NCBI GenBank assembly: GCA_030731635.1
Contig: JANQTR010000162.1
Location: 1-13,770 of the forward strand
DNA from: Erythrobacter sp.
Lineage (GTDB): Bacteria; Pseudomonadota; Alphaproteobacteria; Sphingomonadales; Sphingomonadaceae
Length of the DNA: 13,770 nt
Direction: 5' to 3'
Below are positions 13,691 to 13,770 of this stretch, in pieces (position 1 is the stretch's first letter; every line of letters starts with the position of its first letter). The position numbers were made by a program, and so were the translations under genes. The notes under the pieces are model-generated. The model did no database searches, was not told the DNA's origin, and worked only from the letters and a program-made list of their open reading frames with translations.

Positions 13691-13718
13691 ACCCTAGCGC
13701 CTCATTTCCCCGTGTGAA
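13691..13718 (-). promoter_or_regulatory. Weak candidate promoter of the POT gene
   Basis: On the minus strand TTCACA (13718-13713, five of six -35 bases) is followed after 16 bases by TAGGGT (13696-13691, three of six -10 bases). It would give a leader of about 45 bases. The -10 is poor. The remaining bases to 13770 contain no gene I can support. Confidence 0.25.
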
Positions 13719-13770
13719 GCTTTTGTTGCGTGGGGCCGTTTGCTTGTGTCGCGCTGGCGTTGGAGGTTTG

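Noticed and set aside
1..13770. Mobile element, prophage, CRISPR or defence island
   Set aside because: No transposase, integrase, recombinase, tandem repeat array, tRNA-flanked junction or composition shift is apparent; all genes look native and mostly housekeeping.

Overview
The window is high-GC bacterial chromosome with densely packed genes. It most resembles an alphaproteobacterium of the order Sphingomonadales, perhaps the Erythrobacteraceae. This rests on the overall look of the Dxs, MlaA-like, Zur-like and paired amidohydrolase proteins as I remember those families; no database search was made. I see no rRNA, tRNA, CRISPR, transposase, phage gene or attachment site, and base composition looks even throughout. 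This is mostly an ordinary core region.

Layout. 1-243: short non-coding leader with a strong hairpin. 244-1116 (+): a 58-residue exported or membrane-anchored protein, then a lipoprotein-type MsrA. 1159-1623 (+): a Zur-like zinc regulator whose start codon lies inside a perfect 10-bp inverted repeat and which seems to be made from a leaderless message. 1816-4321 (+): dxs (first step of the MEP isoprenoid pathway), then a small membrane protein with two hydrophobic segments. 4318-5328 (-): an MlaA/VacJ-family protein without a lipidation cysteine. 5454-7119 (+): a crotonase-fold protein with altered catalytic positions, then an unrecognised two-segment membrane protein with a Pro-rich linker and a six-cysteine domain. 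7125-8290 (-): an NnrU-family membrane protein and a PaaI-type hotdog thioesterase. 8387-8743 (+): an HxlR-type regulator, divergent from the thioesterase, with a textbook promoter overlapped by a perfect palindrome. 8758-12010 (-): a tightly coupled three-gene operon of an intact lipoprotein amidohydrolase, an amidohydrolase-like protein that has lost its metal ligands, and an exported FKBP prolyl isomerase. 12100-13638 (-): a POT-family proton/peptide symporter just upstream of that operon on the same strand.

How the genes may work together. The 8758-13638 block reads as a peptide-use module: peptide uptake, envelope amidohydrolases of a family that includes prolidases, and a prolyl isomerase. 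This is inference from context. The HxlR gene and the thioesterase/NnrU pair share a control region with two related dyads 44 bp apart, which suggests autoregulation and joint control. Other genes are housekeeping: sulfoxide repair, zinc homeostasis, isoprenoid precursors and outer-membrane lipid asymmetry.

The points most worth following up are the degenerate amidohydrolase translationally coupled to an intact partner, the inverted repeat and leaderless start of the zur-like gene, and the HxlR operators. I found no clear sign of a wholly new system.
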